Positions 50,849-59,539 are shown, numbered from the stretch's first letter. The stretch is 62,831 nucleotides of DNA from an uncultured Verrucomicrobiales bacterium (GCA_905478925.1 CAJQKQ010000062.1:1-62831), one strand, 5' to 3'. Notes: a model not told the origin generated them from the sequence alone. Numbers and translations: made by a program.

Positions 50849-52330
50849 CTACGCATTCAGCAAACTCTCGATCAACGCATCGCGCGTGTTGATGTCGATC
50901 GCACGTCGCTTCGAGGTGGGCAGGTGCACGATCTCCCGAAGGCGCATGAGCTTTCTGCCGCCCGACTGCGAATCGTAGGAGTTGAATGCCACAGTGATGG
51001 GCTTGCCGGCGGGTAGGTCGGTGCCGTCTCTGAGTATGCGGACGGGGACGCGCTTTTCCCAGATAAGATCGAACGGCCAGAGCGTCCGGTCGGAGTAGCT
51101 CTTTCTATCCTCTGCGACGATTTCGAGCAACTGCGCCGGGGTCAGCGTCACGGTGACGAGCGTGTTCTCATACGGAAGGATCTCCCATGCATCGGCGACG
51201 GTGACCGACCCGGCAGGGATCTCGGGGGTTCCAAAAGTACCGTGGAAAATGGCATCGGCCGGGGTCTTGTTGCGGCGGAGGGCTTCGGAAATGCTTTCGC
51301 AAAGAAGACGGGCGAGGGGACTGCCGCGACGCTTTCCGGGGATGGCTTCCTTGAGTGTGGTGAGGACGCGGGCGAGCTGTTGCTTCGCTGTTTTCAGCTC
51401 CGGCTGGGAAAGGTTGATCACGCCGGGATCGAGATCGATACTCTTGTCCATGTATGCCGTCACGGCGGTCTTCGCGATGAGCTTGCGGCTGTTGAGATCG
51501 AAAGTGAGATCGACCTTCCCACAATGGATCCCGTAGTAATTCGCCTGGGTGTAGAGGGTGTCGCCTATCTCCAGTGAAGGGATGCGCTTGTGGGTGTGGC
51601 CGGCGATGAAGACGTCCGCACCCGGTGCCTGCGAGATGGTTTCGCGGACCGGGTTTGCGAAGTCATCCTTTTTCAATTTCCCGAAGTGGCCGAGCACGAC
51701 GATCGCATCCGCCTTCGCGGAGCGCGCCTGGGCGATGGACTTTTTCATGGCGGCCGCAGGATCAGTCGCGGCAATTCCGCCCAGCGTTTCCGGCATCAGC
51801 CAGAAGGGCAGCCCCGGTGTCATCAGGCCGATGAGAGCGATCTTGAATCCGGCGATCTCCCTCATCCGCCAGGGGATGACTTTCTCGGAAGCTCCGGTCA
51901 GGTTCGCGGTGAGGATGGGGATCTTCGCCGCCTTGATGTTGTTTTCCAAAACCTCCGGTCCCCAGTCGAAATCGTGGTTCCCGAGAACCCATGCATCGTA
52001 TTCGAAGTTCGCGAGAAGATCGACGAACAACCGCCCCTCGTTGTGGTAGGAGGCGGCGGTGCCTTGGTAGAGATCGCCGATATCGACCAGCAGGGAATCA
52101 GCGTTCTCCTTCCTCCAGCTCCGGATCTGCGTTGCGCACTTCGCGAAGCCACCGACATCCGGCAAGCCGGAGTAGGTTTTGGTCGGCAGGATGTGGCCGT
52201 GGAGATCCGTCGTATGCAGGATGGAAATGATCTTGTGATTCCCGGATTCTGCGCCGATCCCCGCAGCCCGCCCGGCAGCCCACGCCGCTGAGGTGGTGAG
52301 GAAATGTCGACGGGAAAAGTGGATTGACAT
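50849..52330 (-). CDS. Tat-exported 5'-nucleotidase/metallophosphatase
   Basis: A 493-residue protein. The N-terminus MSIHFSRRHFLTTSAAWAAG is a twin-arginine signal, so the folded enzyme is exported. The metallophosphatase domain has ILHTTDLHGHILP with metal ligands at residues 39-46, VDIGDLYQGTAAS, WVLGNHDFDWG, VVLGHFGKLKKDD and FIAGHTHKRIP. The C-terminal 5'-nucleotidase substrate domain has GSVTVADAWEILPYENTLVT and VAFNSYDSQSGGRK. This is the UshA/YfkN layout, hydrolysing nucleotides outside the cytoplasm. It ends just before the nested inverted repeat. Confidence 0.93.
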   Translation of the reverse strand: MSIHFSRRHFLTTSAAWAAGRAAGIGAESGNHKIISILHTTDLHGHILPTKTYSGLPDVGGFAKCATQIRSWRKENADSLLVDIGDLYQGTAASYHNEGRLFVDLLANFEYDAWVLGNHDFDWGPEVLENNIKAAKIPILTANLTGASEKVIPWRMREIAGFKIALIGLMTPGLPFWLMPETLGGIAATDPAAAMKKSIAQARSAKADAIVVLGHFGKLKKDDFANPVRETISQAPGADVFIAGHTHKRIPSLEIGDTLYTQANYYGIHCGKVDLTFDLNSRKLIAKTAVTAYMDKSIDLDPGVINLSQPELKTAKQQLARVLTTLKEAIPGKRRGSPLARLLCESISEALRRNKTPADAIFHGTFGTPEIPAGSVTVADAWEILPYENTLVTVTLTPAQLLEIVAEDRKSYSDRTLWPFDLIWEKRVPVRILRDGTDLPAGKPITVAFNSYDSQSGGRKLMRLREIVHLPTSKRRAIDINTRDALIESLLNA

Positions 52331-52685
52331 GGCTCAATCTTATTGTGGAAAACCGAAACTCCAAGGCGGAAGGGCGCAGCCCAAAGGCGCGGCGTTCTTA
52401 GAGCGCCGGACAAGCACTGAGGAAATAGCTCGGCTTGCTGGGCAGCGGAACGCAGCCCCTCCTTGAAAAGATCGGAGGCAGATTGTGTAGGCACCCTGGG
52501 GGGAGGTTTGAACAGCCAAGCAAGAGGAGTTCGCCAAGGCTGGTGTTATGGGTTCCTGAGAGGGGTGAGTGGGGGCAATGGCTTGGGTTTTGCTGCCGCC
52601 TGGAAGGACGACTTTCCGTGGGCGACTGAAAGCGAATCGCTTGTGGACATTAGGGAGGGGGTAATTAATCTTTCCTAATCAAACG
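52331..52685. other. Gene-free spacer with dispersed repeats
   Basis: No gene is visible in these 355 bases. They contain GCGCCGGACAAG (52403-52414) and GCAGCCCCTCCTTGAA (52452-52467), which recur in the same order at 53284-53295 and 53311-53326. At 52507-52538 is a copy of the GCCAAG-rich repeat also present as an inverted pair at 15215-15353. The promoter of the next gene should be near the right end. Confidence 0.65.
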
Positions 52686-53036
52686 ATGAAGAAGTGCCCT
52701 TACTGCGCGGAGGATATCCAAGATGAGGCGGTGAAGTGCAAACACTGCATGGAGTTTCTCGATGAATCGAAACGGCCGGTGGCGGTGGCTGCGATCGCGC
52801 CGGCAGGAGGCGGGGTGGCGTGGTATTGCAGGACTTCGTTCATTATCCTCACTTTCGTGATGGTCCCGCCGTTCGCGCTCATTCCTGTCTGGCTGCACCC
52901 GAAGCTCCACCTTGCCTGGAAGATCGTGATCACGATCTTCATCGGCCTGTTATGCTGGGGGATGTACCGAACCTTCGCGGCGTTCGTCCATCAGTTCGAC
53001 GAGGCGACGGAGATGTGGGATGATATGCCGTTTTGA
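52686..53036 (+). CDS. Zinc-ribbon small membrane protein
   Basis: A 116-residue protein. Residues 1-25 form a zinc ribbon, KKCPYCAEDIQDEAVKCKHC, with two CxxC pairs. Two hydrophobic segments follow, FIILTFVMVPPFALIPVWL and WKIVITIFIGLLCWGMYRTF, so the ribbon faces the cytoplasm if the usual topology holds. The C-terminus is acidic (EATEMWDDMPF). Such ribbon-plus-helix proteins are common and mostly uncharacterised. The first copy of the AGTGCCGAGTG repeat begins at its stop codon. Confidence 0.82.
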   Translation: MKKCPYCAEDIQDEAVKCKHCMEFLDESKRPVAVAAIAPAGGGVAWYCRTSFIILTFVMVPPFALIPVWLHPKLHLAWKIVITIFIGLLCWGMYRTFAAFVHQFDEATEMWDDMPF

Positions 53037-53078
53037 GTGCCGAGTGATCAGTGCCGAGTGCCGAGTGATCAGTGGAAG
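53036..53078. repeat. Tandem pair of the dispersed AGTGCCGAGTGATCAGTG repeat
   Basis: A first, partial copy (53036-53053) and a complete 22-base copy (53057-53078). The complete copy is identical to those at 1630 and 6300. As at mnmA, the array begins inside a stop codon. Confidence 0.85.
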
Positions 53079-53373
53079 ATTGCTAGTTGGAAGTTTTTAG
53101 TTTGAAGGCTGGGGTTGTGATTTCTGGGCTTGCTCTGTCGCCGCTAATTCACGACTCGACGCGCAACGCAGCTATTGGGAAAAAGCGTCGAGCTTTCTCA
53201 ACCTACGCGGCCACCGGAAGCCTTTTTCTCAAGACCTTAAAAATCCCCATCCGTCAGATTAAGGTTTTTAGGGCGCTAGGGCTACGCCGGACAAGTTGGG
53301 TAGCCAGGATGCAGCGCCTCCTTGAATGGATGGATTTGTGGACAAGGAGATGGGCGGAGGCTAGGCTGGGGGC
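53037..53373. other. Gene-free spacer with dispersed repeats
   Basis: These 337 bases contain the AGTGCCGAGTG array, and the second copy of the pair ACGCCGGACAAG (53284-53295) plus GCAGCGCCTCCTTGAA (53311-53326). No gene is convincing; the promoter of the GAF gene should be near the right end. Confidence 0.6.
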
Positions 53374-53787
53374 ATGAAGGAAGCGGATGCAAAACTTAAA
53401 GAAGCGATGGAAGAGTTTGACTGCCAGACGGGGACGGTGCACCAGACGGAGGGGGAGTGGCTGCTTCTGGTGGCGTATGCGGGAGTGCCTGAATTCCTGT
53501 TGGATAAAATTTCTAAAATACCGTTCGGGAAGGGGATCGCGGGTGCAGCGGCGGCGACGAGGGAGCCGGTGGAGCTGTGCAACCTGCAAGAGGATCTCGG
53601 CGGGGTGGCGAAGGAGGATGCGAGGAAGACGGGTGTCGCCGGATCGCTTGCCGTGCCGGTTTTTTCGGAAGACGGAAAAATCGTTATGGGAACGCTCGGG
53701 GTGGGAAAAGTTGTTCCCTATGAGTTTTCCGATGTAGAAAAGGCGAGGCTGGCGGAGATCGGGCAAAGCTTATTGCCTTTGCTCTAA
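53374..53787 (+). CDS. Single GAF-domain protein
   Basis: A 137-residue protein that is one GAF domain: LLVAYAGVPEFLLDKISKIP, FGKGIAGAAAATREPVELCN, VAGSLAVPVFSEDGKIVMGT and LGVGKVVPYEFSDVEKARL. The IPFGKGIAG and SLAVPVF elements are standard. No output domain is attached and the three cysteines of free-methionine-sulfoxide reductases are not in the right places (only Cys16 and Cys69 are clear), so it is more likely a small-molecule-binding protein. A hairpin GCTGGGA/TCCCAGC with 8-base loop (53816-53837) lies after the stop. Confidence 0.86.
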   Translation: MKEADAKLKEAMEEFDCQTGTVHQTEGEWLLLVAYAGVPEFLLDKISKIPFGKGIAGAAAATREPVELCNLQEDLGGVAKEDARKTGVAGSLAVPVFSEDGKIVMGTLGVGKVVPYEFSDVEKARLAEIGQSLLPLL

Positions 53788-53953
53788 GCGCTCCCCCGCC
53801 GGGAGACCCTGGACTGCTGGGATTCTTTATTCCCAGCTCTTGCGGGAGGCGGCGACCATCGGAGCGATTGGTCGATACTCGCCGACTCAGTCCAAACCCA
53901 TCCACCCCAAAAACTGCGGATAAGAACCGCAGCAGTCGAATGCCTGCGGCGGC

Positions 53954-54592
53954 TCACTCCTCCATATACTTCGCGAGCGTATCCCGGAGGGTCGTCCTTG
54001 CGCGGAACAACAGACTTTTCACGGACGGCACGGAGGTCTTGAGGACGACGGCGATGTCCTCGTAGGGCAGATTGTCGTAGCGGCGGAGGACGACGGCGAT
54101 ACGTTGCTTTTCGGGGAGAGATTGGATCGCGGCGTCGATAGCTTCGCCGAGCTCGGAATCGAGGAGGGAGGCATCGGGGCGGGCGGATTCGTCGTCGGGA
54201 TGCTGGAGGTGCTGATCGTCCTCGCGGGCGTCAGTGGAGACTGTTTTCTTGCGAGAGCGGCGGCGGGTCTCGTTGTAGACCAAGTTCCGGGTGATGGTGT
54301 AGAGGTAGGTGGTGAACTTGTTGTCGGGCTTGTAGCGCTTCGCGTGCTTCCAGACGCGGATGAAAACCTGCTGGGCGATGTCTTCGGAGTCGCTGGTGTT
54401 GCCTAGCATCTTGGTGACCGTGCCGACGATGGCGTTCTGATGGCGCTCGACGAGCTGGCGGAAGGCCGTTTCGTCCCCCACGGCGATACTCGCCATGAGT
54501 GCATGGTCGATGGCGGCTTCCCGGTCTTGGGGGGTGATTGCTTGGGTTTCCTCCATCGGATAGTCAAAGGGTGTGTTGACGCTCAGCAACAT
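53954..54592 (-). CDS. ECF-type sigma-70 factor
   Basis: A 212-residue RNA polymerase sigma factor. Region 2 has AFRQLVERHQNAIVGTVTKM, SEDIAQQVFIRVWKHAKRY and FTTYLYTITRNLVYNETRRR, binding the -10 element and core polymerase. Region 4 has LPEKQRIAVVLRRYDNLPYE and VLKTSVPSVKSLLFRARTTL, binding the -35 element. No anti-sigma gene is adjacent; the DUF1460 lipoprotein upstream is on the same strand. The start could also be at 54556. The spacer after it (166 bases to the GAF gene) holds only the hairpin at 53816. Confidence 0.93.
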   Translation of the reverse strand: MLLSVNTPFDYPMEETQAITPQDREAAIDHALMASIAVGDETAFRQLVERHQNAIVGTVTKMLGNTSDSEDIAQQVFIRVWKHAKRYKPDNKFTTYLYTITRNLVYNETRRRSRKKTVSTDAREDDQHLQHPDDESARPDASLLDSELGEAIDAAIQSLPEKQRIAVVLRRYDNLPYEDIAVVLKTSVPSVKSLLFRARTTLRDTLAKYMEE

Positions 54593-54688
54593 GTCAGAAT
54601 CAAACCCCGAGAACAGCCCTTGGTTGCGGAAAATCGGTTAGTTTGGAATGGCCGACTGTCGATCCCACGAAATTCAGGCGCTATCCAT

Positions 54689-55702
54689 TCATCCACCGGC
54701 GACGTTTTTCTTCCACAGCGGGGAAGGGGGGATATCGAACGGGCGGCAGATGACGATACCCGCGTGCTTGGAGGAACCTTTGAGGTAGTCGGAAATCGGG
54801 CGGTCGATGATGGTCATCCGGCCCTTGCCGCGATCCGATGTGGCATGGGTGAAATAGGCGCGCCCCTTGAGCCGGACGATCAGGCCGACATGGGAGGTGT
54901 AACCGTATTTCCAAGTGGTGGTGATCGCACAGATATCGCCGTTTTTGAGGTATTTCTCGGCGCCCCGCACCTTGTCCTTGGGGATGTGGTAGACGGGGAG
55001 CTTGGAGACCTGCGCCTCGATATTGCCCATCGGCTTGATCAGCGAGGGGTTGTTCTTGAGGTAGCGGTAGCTCTTCCACTGAACCGTCATCTCACGGATC
55101 TCGCGACGCAAGCGCACGGCACCGGGGATGCGCGGGGTGATGTTGAGCGCGTAGCCGCGGCGCTGGTTGTCGTGAAAGACCTCCTCAAGGTGATGCATGC
55201 GGGAAAGGTAATTCCCGGTGCAGTGGCCGTTGCGGTAGCGCTCGATCTCGATCATGTGTAGCATATCGGCCGGCTTGTAGGGGCCGGGCTTGTAGGCAAG
55301 CATCCGCGAAATCGCGAGGGCGTTCTCATAATAGGTCCAGCAGTCCATGCTGCGCATGTTGACGACGGGGGACTCGATCTTGTCATCGGCCTCAAGGCTG
55401 TAGTTGGCGTAGGGGGCGCCGACCATTTCCCGGGCGATCCGGATGGTGCGCTCGCCGATGGGAAGCTTCCTCCAGCCCTCGCGCCCGGCCTTCGCCACGA
55501 TCGCATGGAATTTCGATTCCCCCTTGAAAACCGTGGCCATCGGAAGCCGTGCCGGGGAGGGGCGGGGAACCGGGGCTTGCTTCCCCAGTGACTGCACCTT
55601 GATGCGGGAAATACCAGACATCGCGAGGGAATTCCGGGGCTTGATCCCGCAACTCGACAACGCGATGGCAGCAGCCGTCACTGCACAAATGGGCAATTTC
55701 AT
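54689..55702 (-). CDS. DUF1460 lipoprotein (amidase-like NlpC-type fold)
   Basis: A 337-residue protein starting MKLPICAVTAAAIALSSCGI, with a lipobox LSSC (Cys at residue 18), so a lipoprotein. The domain matches DUF1460 (N-acetylmuramoyl-alanine amidase-like): GAPYANYSLE, VNMRSMDCWTYYENALAISR with the nucleophile-like Cys, YLSRMHHLEEVFHDNQRRGY, GDICAITTTWKYGYTSHVGL and the following His. The Cys/His pair suggests a papain-like peptidase or amidase acting on peptidoglycan or another envelope amide. The ATG at 55702 is chosen because the lipobox follows at the right distance. Confidence 0.85.
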   Translation of the reverse strand: MKLPICAVTAAAIALSSCGIKPRNSLAMSGISRIKVQSLGKQAPVPRPSPARLPMATVFKGESKFHAIVAKAGREGWRKLPIGERTIRIAREMVGAPYANYSLEADDKIESPVVNMRSMDCWTYYENALAISRMLAYKPGPYKPADMLHMIEIERYRNGHCTGNYLSRMHHLEEVFHDNQRRGYALNITPRIPGAVRLRREIREMTVQWKSYRYLKNNPSLIKPMGNIEAQVSKLPVYHIPKDKVRGAEKYLKNGDICAITTTWKYGYTSHVGLIVRLKGRAYFTHATSDRGKGRMTIIDRPISDYLKGSSKHAGIVICRPFDIPPSPLWKKNVAGG

Positions 55703-55847
55703 GATTGTTCGATACACCGGATGGCAATTTTCCGAAAGGCAAAGTTAGGATGGGTATGGCTTTGCTGATCTTTTTTGATCGAAGTATCAGGTCGCCTGCG
55801 TATCGATAGTCGCGCTTTCCAAAACCCCCAGATCACCCGAAAACTAT

Positions 55848-58800
55848 ATGAATCTCCGTTTGCTCCTTGCTCTCCTCGCACTTGTCACCATCTCGATCGC
55901 ATCGGCCGAGCCGAAAGCCCCCGCAAATGGGGAGAGGATTGTCCTGATCGGCAACGGTCTCGGTGAACGGCTGGCGGATCATCCCTACCTAGAAGCCCGC
56001 CTGCAGCAGGCTTTCCCCGGCGAGAAGCTCTACTTCCGTAACCTCTGCCGCCCCGGCGACACCGCCGGTTTCCGGCCGCATCCTTCGCGGCCATCGCAAT
56101 GGGCGTTCCCCGGCGCGGAGAAGTTTCATCCGCAGCATCAGATCCACGCAGGGAAGGGGCACCATCCGACGCCCGACGAATGGCTCACGCAGCTGAAGCC
56201 CGACACGCTGATCGCGTTCTTCGGCTACAACGAATCTTTCGACGGTCCTGCGGGAATCGCGAATTTCAAGGGCGAGCTTGAGGCGTTCATCAAGCACACC
56301 GCCTCGCAGAAATACAACGGCAAGGCGGCACCGCGTCTGCTGCTGGTCTCGCCGATCGCCTATGAGAATCTTTCCGCGAAGCGCGATCTTCCCGACGGCC
56401 GTGCGGAGAATGCCAACCTCGCACTCTACACCCAAGCGATGGCGGAGGTGGCGAAGGCAAACGGCACCGAGTTCGTGGATGTCTATGAGAAAACTCATAA
56501 CCTTTACCCGGGCGTCGCAAAGCCATTCACGCGCAACGGCTTCCTTCCGAGCGACTACGGCTACAGGCTCCTTTCCGACATGATCGCGGGAGCGCTCTTC
56601 GTGCTTCCGCCCGCTAAGCCCAAGGCCACCGATGCGGATTTGATGGCCGCCATCGCCGACAAGAACTGGTACTGGTTCAACGATTTCCGGATGCTCAACG
56701 GCGTTCATGTCGATGGCCGTCGCTACAATCCTTTCGGGCCGGCCAACTATCCGGATGAGAAGAAAAAGATCCGTGAGATGACCGAGATCCGCGACAAGCA
56801 GATCTGGGCGGTGGCGAACGCAACGACATACGACGTTGCGGCCGCCGATAAGGCGACTCATCCGCTGTCCGAAGTGAAAACCAACTACAAGCCGGGCGGC
56901 AAGAACGGAACCGCCGAGTACAAATACGGCGAGGAGGCTGAGAAAACGCTCACCACTCCTGAGGGTTATGAGGCGAAGCTATTTGCCTCCGAGAAGGAAT
57001 TCCCAAACCTGGCCAACCCGATGCAGCTTTCCTTCGACAACAAGGGCAGACTCTGGGTGTCTGTGATGCCCACCTATCCGCACTACCGTCCGGGTGATCC
57101 GAAGCCGAACGACAAGATCCTCATCTACGAGGATACGGACGGCGACGGCAAGGCCGACAAGGAAACCGTTTTCGCAGACGGGCTGCATCTCCCCATCGGC
57201 TTCGAGTTCGCTCCGGGCGGTGTGTATGTCTCCCAAGAACCGCACCTCGTTTTCCTCGCGGACACCGACGGCGATGATAAGGCGGACTCCAAGGAGGTCG
57301 TCCTCACCGGTTTCGATTCCCACGACACCCACCATGCGATCAGTGCCTATACCGCGGATCCATCCGGAGCATTGATGTTGTGCGAAGGGGTTTTCCTGCA
57401 CTCGAATGTGGAGACTCCATACGGTCCGGTGCGAGGCGTTGACGGCGGTTTCTACCGCTTCAGCCCGCAGAAGACGAAGCTCGAACGCACCATCCAGATG
57501 AATATCCCGAATCCTTGGGGCTTTGCTTTCGATAAGTGGGGGCAGGATTTCCTGATCTACACCTCCGGCCCGGCATGGAACTGGGCGCTGCCGCTCTCCC
57601 TCAAGCCGCCCTACGGCGTGAAAGCGCCAGGAACCCACGATCTCGTTCCGAAAGGCCAGCGGGTTCGACCGACCTCCGGTCTTGAGTTCGTTTCCTCGCG
57701 CCATTTTCCCGACGAAGTACAGGGCGATACGCTCATCGGAAACTGCATCGGCTTCCTCGGCATCAAACAGCATTCCATCACGGACGACGGCACCGGCTAC
57801 AAGACAGCATTCCGTCAGGAACTTCTAAAAGCCTCGGACGGGAATTTCCGCCCCGGCGACCTGGAATTCGCACCGGACGGATCGCTCTACGTGATTGACT
57901 GGCACAATGTGCTCATCGGCCACATGCAGCACAACGCCCGCGATCCGCTGCGCGACCACGTCCACGGCCGTATCTACCGGATCACCTATCCGAGCCGCAA
58001 GCTTGTGGAGCCAGCGAAAGTCGATGGAGCGTCCGTCGCGACCCTTCTAGGAAACCTCAAGCTCCCGGAATACCGCAGCCGCTATCGCAGCCGTCGTGAG
58101 CTCCGTGAACATCCCGTTTCCGAAGTGCTTCCCGCTGTGAAAAAATGGGTTGCCGCACTCGATCAATCGGATCCCGCATCTGTGCATCAGACGCTCGAAG
58201 CCCTCTGGGTCACATGGGGCATGAATGCGGTGGATACGGATCTTGCGAGAGATCTCATGAAATCTGATGACTTCCATGTTCGCGCCGCCGCAGTGCGCGT
58301 GCTGCGCTACAACTTCGATCGTTTCCCGGATGCGCTGGATCTCCTGAAACAAGCCGCCGCCGACGAACACGGTCGGGTGCGTCTGGAGGCCGTTATCGCC
58401 GCTACCTGGTATGACAAGCCGGAGGCTCTGGAGGTGGTCAGCATCGCCAAGGCCAAGGGCACCGATAAATGGAGCGAAAAGGTCGTCGCGGCAGCAGCCA
58501 CGCGCCTCCAGGGCAAGGCTGAGGAAGAGGTCGATGAGAACCCGTTGCCGCCCATCCCCGCTCACCTAACAGCTGCGGAGAAGAAGAGCTTCGCAGCCGG
58601 CCATGAAATCTATTTCCGCGATGCCCATTGTGCCACCTGCCACCAAGCGGACGGCAAGGGACTCGATCCCGCCTTCCCGCCACTTCACGACAGCATCTTC
58701 GTCCACGGAGATCCGGAACGACTGATCAAGATTACCCTCCACGGACTCATGGGTCCCTTCGAGATGAACGGCAAAAAATACAAAGGCCAAGTGCCGATGA

Positions 58801-58988
58801 CCCCTTTCGGCGGCATGCTCAAGGATAAGGAAATCGCCGATGTGCTCACCTACGCCCGCAACAACTTCGGCAACAAGGCCTCCGCGATCACCCCGGAACA
58901 GGTCGCCAAGGTTCGTGTGGCCACGAAATCGGTCGACGGCTTCTTTCAGATGGAAGATCTGCTGAAAGAGCATCCGTTGGAGAATTGA
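55848..58988 (+). CDS. PVC-type SGNH lipase-like / dehydrogenase / HEAT / cytochrome c fusion protein
   Basis: A 1046-residue secreted protein. Signal peptide at residues 1-20. Residues 28-250 look like an SGNH/GDSL hydrolase: ERIVLIGNGLGERLADHPYL, NLCRPGDTAGFRPHPS, LIAFFGYNESFDG, with conserved glycine and asparagine positions; the usual GDS serine is replaced by GNG. Residues about 360-745 form the PVC membrane-bound dehydrogenase beta-propeller (NPMQLSFDNKGRLWVSVMPT, GFEFAPGGVYVSQEPHLVFL, PNPWGFAFDKWGQDFLIYTS). A HEAT-like helical part follows (about 745-900), then a class I cytochrome c with CATCH at residues 928-932 and a distal Met near QVPMTPF. Such proteins are typical of Planctomycetes and Verrucomicrobia. 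Confidence 0.9.
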   Translation: MNLRLLLALLALVTISIASAEPKAPANGERIVLIGNGLGERLADHPYLEARLQQAFPGEKLYFRNLCRPGDTAGFRPHPSRPSQWAFPGAEKFHPQHQIHAGKGHHPTPDEWLTQLKPDTLIAFFGYNESFDGPAGIANFKGELEAFIKHTASQKYNGKAAPRLLLVSPIAYENLSAKRDLPDGRAENANLALYTQAMAEVAKANGTEFVDVYEKTHNLYPGVAKPFTRNGFLPSDYGYRLLSDMIAGALFVLPPAKPKATDADLMAAIADKNWYWFNDFRMLNGVHVDGRRYNPFGPANYPDEKKKIREMTEIRDKQIWAVANATTYDVAAADKATHPLSEVKTNYKPGGKNGTAEYKYGEEAEKTLTTPEGYEAKLFASEKEFPNLANPMQLSFDNKGRLWVSVMPTYPHYRPGDPKPNDKILIYEDTDGDGKADKETVFADGLHLPIGFEFAPGGVYVSQEPHLVFLADTDGDDKADSKEVVLTGFDSHDTHHAISAYTADPSGALMLCEGVFLHSNVETPYGPVRGVDGGFYRFSPQKTKLERTIQMNIPNPWGFAFDKWGQDFLIYTSGPAWNWALPLSLKPPYGVKAPGTHDLVPKGQRVRPTSGLEFVSSRHFPDEVQGDTLIGNCIGFLGIKQHSITDDGTGYKTAFRQELLKASDGNFRPGDLEFAPDGSLYVIDWHNVLIGHMQHNARDPLRDHVHGRIYRITYPSRKLVEPAKVDGASVATLLGNLKLPEYRSRYRSRRELREHPVSEVLPAVKKWVAALDQSDPASVHQTLEALWVTWGMNAVDTDLARDLMKSDDFHVRAAAVRVLRYNFDRFPDALDLLKQAAADEHGRVRLEAVIAATWYDKPEALEVVSIAKAKGTDKWSEKVVAAAATRLQGKAEEEVDENPLPPIPAHLTAAEKKSFAAGHEIYFRDAHCATCHQADGKGLDPAFPPLHDSIFVHGDPERLIKITLHGLMGPFEMNGKKYKGQVPMTPFGGMLKDKEIADVLTYARNNFGNKASAITPEQVAKVRVATKSVDGFFQMEDLLKEHPLEN

Positions 58989-59048
58989 TTGGAGCGGCGT
59001 GTCTCTGACCGCCGGATAAGGATAGGGAAATCGCTTGGCTAGTGCAGG

Positions 59049-59074
59049 CGCTCGGAGAGGAGCCTCTCCGAGCG
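59049..59074. repeat. 26-base near-perfect palindrome between convergent genes
   Basis: CGCTCGGAGAGG-AG-CCTCTCCGAGCG: 12-base perfect arms around 2 bases, between the PVC-fusion stop and the NrtA-like remnant. Without a T-run it may be a stop of both transcripts or a protein site. Upstream, 59012-59040 resembles the CGCCGGACAAG repeats. Confidence 0.65.
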
Positions 59075-59078
59075 GGGC

Positions 59079-59480
59079 TCAGTGGCAACTACAGGGCGCT
59101 AGTTTCCAATGGCGCGCAAGATACGCCTTGAGCCCGAATCCGTTCCCGATTTCCTCATGCGGCAGATCTGATGAGAGAGTGATCGCATTCCCATGGAGAT
59201 TGAGAATCAATGGCACGGAAACCTCGCAGCGCAGGTCGGTGAGCCCGAAGCCGAGGGCGAAGGCGATCCCGGCGATGGATTGCGCGGCATCCAGATCTCC
59301 GTAAAAGAGGCTGTCGCGTATCGTGGACCAACCGATTTGGCGGTGCAGGCTGACGTTCAGGCCGTGTTTTTCGAAAATTCCGGCCTCCTGAGCCACCGCC
59401 AGCGGCGCACAATCGTTGAGTGCTACATAGCCGAGGCGAATCGACTGGTTTTTCCGATGGTTCGTTTGGCTGGACCGCAT
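59079..59480 (-). pseudogene. Truncated NrtA/CmpA-like ABC substrate-binding protein
   Basis: The 133 codons read IRLGYVALNDCAPLAVAQEA and GIFEKHGLNVSLHRQIGWST, then DSLFYGDLDAAQSIAGIAF and LILNLHGNAITLSSDL. This is the first lobe of the nitrate/bicarbonate-binding (NrtA/CmpA) family. It stops after about one third of the usual 350-420 residues, and no signal peptide is seen. The frame after SSDL drifts into unrelated residues before the stop, so the second lobe is lost. It is divergent from a broken LysR gene, a standard gene pair for this transporter type, so the locus is decaying. No permease or ATPase genes are nearby. Confidence 0.75.
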
Positions 59481-59487
59481 GGAACGT

Positions 59488-59539
59488 AATAAGCGGTTTG
59501 GATGCCAATTTTCACCCTTTGGCACAAACAGTGCTTATT
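59488..59539. promoter_or_regulatory. Symmetric dyad between NrtA-like and LysR remnants
   Basis: AATAAGC (59488-59494) and GCTTATT (59533-59539), and inside them TGCCAA (59503-59508) and TTGGCA (59519-59524), are all centred on 59513.5. This is the form of a LysR-type regulator operator in a divergent promoter region. It is well kept although both flanking genes are damaged. Confidence 0.55.

Noticed and set aside
53087..53377. A 96-codon plus-strand frame before the GAF gene
   Set aside because: It runs through the dispersed repeats and overlaps the GAF start in another frame; no family resemblance.
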